Positions 32,751 to 33,075 of a DNA stretch of 33,075 bases are shown here, piece by piece. The notes under the pieces are model-generated. The model did not search any database. It was given only the letters and a program-made list of their open reading frames with translations, and had not been told where the DNA came from. How positions within the stretch are numbered: position 1 is the stretch's first letter; the number at the start of each line of letters is the position of its first letter. This DNA is from Syntrophaceae bacterium (GTDB lineage: Bacteria > Desulfobacterota > SM23-61), in the NCBI GenBank assembly GCA_013388675.1, contig JACAEW010000117.1, forward strand, positions 1 to 33,075, given 5' to 3'. A program made the translations under genes and the position numbers.

Positions 32751-33075
32751 CCTTGGCCGCAGCAGAATCACCATTTGCGCTTCTTGGCAAGAAATGGACC
32801 GGCTATATTCAGATGAAGAAAAAAATGGTCTTCTCCCAATCGAGTGGGTGCTTGAGGAAGATTTTGAGCTTCCCGGGTCTACCCCTGCCGGAAGCGAGTT
32901 GGCCGGGCCCAGGGGGGCTTCCCGCCCGGGGCAGGACATCCTTAGGCAGCGGTTCATGCATCGGGGCGCGTCGGAAATGAATGGGGTTATCCCTGTTTAA
33001 GCTGGGATTTATTATTAGGCGAAGGGTTCGGGGACCGGTGCCTTGCGGAAGCCGGGCCAGCGCTCCGGAGCCCCG

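Larger units (their letters stand above)
32346..33075. other. Gene-poor region at the window end
   Basis: About 730 bp without a gene I can support. The first 350 bp are visibly AT-richer than the rest of the window and carry several inverted repeats, including a 7-bp hairpin TAAAGGG ... CCCTTTA (32404-32433). The last 75 bp are GC-rich and could begin another unit. Open frames on the plus strand around 32701-33000 lack family motifs. Confidence 0.5.

Noticed and set aside
32701-33000. 99-codon plus-strand open frame
   Set aside because: A competing open frame overlaps it, there is no ribosome site or family motif, and it starts in a direct-repeat region.

Overview
The window is about 33 kb of GC-rich bacterial DNA with densely packed genes, several TTG starts and intergenic DNA full of short dispersed repeats. 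The gene content suggests an anaerobic or microaerophilic member of the former Deltaproteobacteria (Desulfobacterota-like). It includes LivF-type amino-acid transport, a CooF/CooS-like/flavoprotein redox cluster, a RACo-type corrinoid activator, a Tat-exported DUF362 protein, a rubrerythrin-like protein and EpmA. This placement is inference; there is no rRNA or other phylogenetic marker in the window.

Layout. 1-3000: the end of a livF-like ABC ATPase gene, a metallo-beta-lactamase-fold hydrolase with a palindrome around its promoter, and an unrecognised four-helix membrane protein. 3065-6443: an orphan hisF, then tdh and a kbl-like gene, which together would convert threonine to glycine and acetyl-CoA. 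6444-7020: repeats and a decayed, frameshifted fragment of a P-loop regulator. 7021-7715: a PIN toxin/AbrB antitoxin pair with two palindromes over its predicted promoter. 7734-12090: a lipoprotein and a MoxR ATPase/VWA-protein pair. 12260-16185: a RidA-family protein and a large zinc-ribbon/class III cyclase/ATPase/TPR signalling protein.

16594-25905 is the most unusual block. A Lin0512-family protein is followed by a CooF-like ferredoxin with sixteen cysteines, a carbon monoxide dehydrogenase (CooS) homologue that has lost every C-cluster ligand I can align, and an overlapping NAD/FAD oxidoreductase. Two unrecognised cysteine-rich proteins, a RACo-type [2Fe-2S]/ASKHA activator, an alpha/beta hydrolase and an MCE-like lipoprotein follow. 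The first three genes have the order of the known CODH-CooF-FNOR modules, but the 'enzyme' should not oxidise CO. My reading is a repurposed electron-transfer module, possibly feeding low-potential electrons to corrinoid activation.

26018-29658 (minus strand) holds a Tat-signal DUF362 protein, a coupled Cys-rich protein, a ferritin-like protein with its own promoter, and EpmA. 29824-32345 (plus strand) holds a zinc-finger protein with four tandem helix-turn-helix-like repeats, a DUF488 protein and a PrmA-like methyltransferase. 32346-33075 has no gene I can support; it is AT-richer in its first part and contains a long hairpin and a direct repeat.

All identifications come from reading motifs and recalled family patterns. 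No database search was run.
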